A DNA stretch of 64,000 nucleotides, taken from contig CM049319.1 in NCBI GenBank assembly GCA_026874595.1, positions 57,358,917-57,422,916 on the forward strand, written 5' to 3'. Position numbers and translations under genes: made by a program. Under the pieces are notes generated by a model. The model saw nothing but the letters and a program-made list of their open reading frames with translations. It searched no databases and was not told where the DNA came from. Positions 58,501 to 61,500 of the stretch are shown one piece after another (position 1 is the first letter of the stretch; every line of letters begins with the position of its first letter). This stretch comes from Sipunculus nudus (lineage: Eukaryota > Annelida > Sipuncula > Golfingiida > Sipunculidae).

Positions 58501-61500
58501 CAGTGTCATCACTGACAATAAAAGATTTTAAGGATATCTATACCTTCACATGTCCTTTTGTCTTGTAGGAGTTTATACCCGGAGGGACATGAGCACACTG
58601 CCCCACGGTTGGTATTGGTACACTTGTGACTGCAGCCACCATTTTCTGCCTCACACTTGGTTGGTAAATCTGAAATAATTAAAAACATAAGGCCAACTAG
58701 ACATTTCTTGGCACCTGCGTGCCAGAGTATCCCCAGACATAGTATGCCCTCCCCCACCCATTTAAGAATAGGCCCCATTTTTAAAGATGTCCTGTGACCT
58801 TAACCTTTGACCTCATGACCCCAACATCAATTTGGGTCTTGCTTTTCCAATGGGTTATATACAAGTCAAGTTTGAAATCAATACATCAATAAAAGCAGGA
58901 ATTATCATCCAGAAACTAATTTTTTGACAAATAGCTCCTGTGGCCTTGACCTTTGACCTTGTGACCCCAAAATTGATATGGATCATCCACTATTGGCAAG
59001 TGAGCTATATATTCAAGATGGAAGACCTGGGATGAAATTTTGGCTTAAAATACATCCACAGTATCTTTTAAGATGCGAGTCCAGTGACCTTGACCTTTGA
59101 CCTCATGACCCTAGAACCTATAGGGTTCTTACTTTAGTGGTAGGCCATACATAAGTCACGTTTGAAATCCATATGGCTATCAACACTGGAGATATCATAA
59201 GAGGTGTGTGATTTTCACCAAATATGGACACATTAAAGGTCAAGGCCACTCTCATGGTAAAGGTCATGACCCAAATGTAAATAGACCTCATTCCATAACC
59301 CATCTCTCTACATGTACATAATATGAAAGAAATCTGTCCATTAGTTTTTGCGTTATAATGCTTACAGTACTGTCAAGTGGCAATTATGGGGGTATTAAAA
59401 GGTGTAAAAACAAGAAAAGGATAATAGGTGGTGCCACCAGTTTCCGGTATATCACAAGGCTATCCAAGATCTTTGGTCAACTTGATTTTTGGGCCAGCTT
59501 ACTTGAGATAAAAGAATTTGTGTTATTTTCAGCAAAAATGGACCTATTCAAGGTCAAGGTCACTCTCCAGGTAAAGGTCATGACTCCATTTTCAATAGGT
59601 ATGCCCTCTCACCCATATCGAGGCACGTGTCAAGTTTGGTAAAGATCCGTAAAATATTTTTTTAGCTATCGTGTCCAAACAAAATCTCTGCGGCAGCGTG
59701 ACTGTGCTTACACCATAGTATACCGACTTTGTCTGGGGATACAATTATCAATTCTTAGAACTGAATCATACCATTCAATTATATCACCATTTTACAGCTA
59801 AATATAAATGCATGCACACCATTTTATTCACTATTTTTTTAAAATAAATTTTATACATAATATGTTTCCATTCAACACATTATTTTGACTAAAGATTGAT
59901 CAGATGTAAGAAAACAATTTAACCAATCAGATGAGTCCAGTTTACTTACTGCAGCCCTCTTCATCAGTACCGTCGCTGCATTCGACTTCACCATTACACA
60001 CCTTTCCGGCACCAATACAGTCTCCGTTCTGACATCGGTACTGACCTGGGCCACATAATGGCTTTTCTGCATGGATACACACATCATCTTGTTATTACAG
60101 TACAGCTTGATTTATCTGAACAACATTTATAAGATAAATCTTTAATCTGAAATTGAAAACTTGGAAATTAAAATTTAATCGCTTATCTGAATAAGTAACA
60201 TGGAAAAAAATTGAAGAGTTGCTACAAGAGATTGTCAAATTCTAAGCAAATGTACAGAGATAACTAGGGATCAGTAATGCAGTTATTTTAAAAGCCACTG
60301 AGCAATAATTTCAATGTATTTTAAAAGATATACTGATTCAATTGACATATAATGTATCAGAAACATCCTTGCTGAGGTTAAATGCATTAGTATTTGTTTT
60401 TGTATCTGAATTTGTATATCTTATCAGTATAACTGAGACACTTCCAGTGTTTGTATCTGCATTTGTATCTATCAGTATCTGATAACATCTAGTATTTGTA
60501 TCTGCATTTGTATCTATCAGTATCTGATAACATCTAGTATTTGTATCTGCATTTGTATCTATCAGAATCTGATAACATCTAGTATTTGTTTCTGCATTTG
60601 TATCTATCAGTAACTGAGAACACACAGTATTTGTTTCTGCATTGGTATCTATCAGTATCTGAGAACATCCAGTATTTGTATCTGCATTTGTATCTATCAT
60701 TATCTGATAACATCTAGTATTTGTATCTGCATTTGTATCTATCAGTATCTGATAACATCTAGTATTTGTATCTGCATTTGTATCTATCAGAATCTGATAA
60801 CATCTAGTATTTGTTTCTGCATTTGTATCTATCAGTAACTGAGAACACACAGCATTTGTTTCTGCATTGGTATCTATCAGTATCTGAGAACATCCAGTAT
60901 TTGTATCTGCATTTGTATCTATCAGTATCTGATAACATCTAGTATTTGTATCTGCATTTGTATCTATCAGTATCTGATAATATCTAGTATTTGTATCTGC
61001 ATTTGTATCTATCAGAATCTGATAACATCTAGTATTTGTATCTGCATTTGTATCTATCAGAATCTGATAACATCTAGTATTTGTATCTGCATTTGTATCT
61101 ATCAGTATCTGAGAACATCCAGTATTTGTTTCTGCATTTGTATCTATCAGTAACTGAGAACACACAGTATTTGTTTCTGCATTGGTATCTATCAGTATCT
61201 GAGAACATCCAGTATTTGTATCTGCATTGGTATCTATCAGTATCTGAGAACATCCAGTATTTGTATCTGCATTTGTATCTATCAGAATCTGATAACATCT
61301 AGTATTTGTATCTGCATTTGAATCTATCAGTATCTGAGAACATCCAGTATTTGTTTCTGCATTTGTATCTATCAGTAACTGAGAACATCCAGTATTTGTA
61401 TCTGCACTTGCATCTATCAGTAACTGAGAACATCCAGTATTTGTTTCTGCATTTGTATCTATCAGTATCTGAGAACATCCAGTATTTGTATCTGCATTTG

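Noticed and set aside
60338-61165. A 275-codon open frame of 15-residue repeats ([15 protein letters not shown]-like)
   Set aside because: It is the translation of a 45-bp minisatellite whose unit is a multiple of three; the opposite strand is also open, and the array is intronic.
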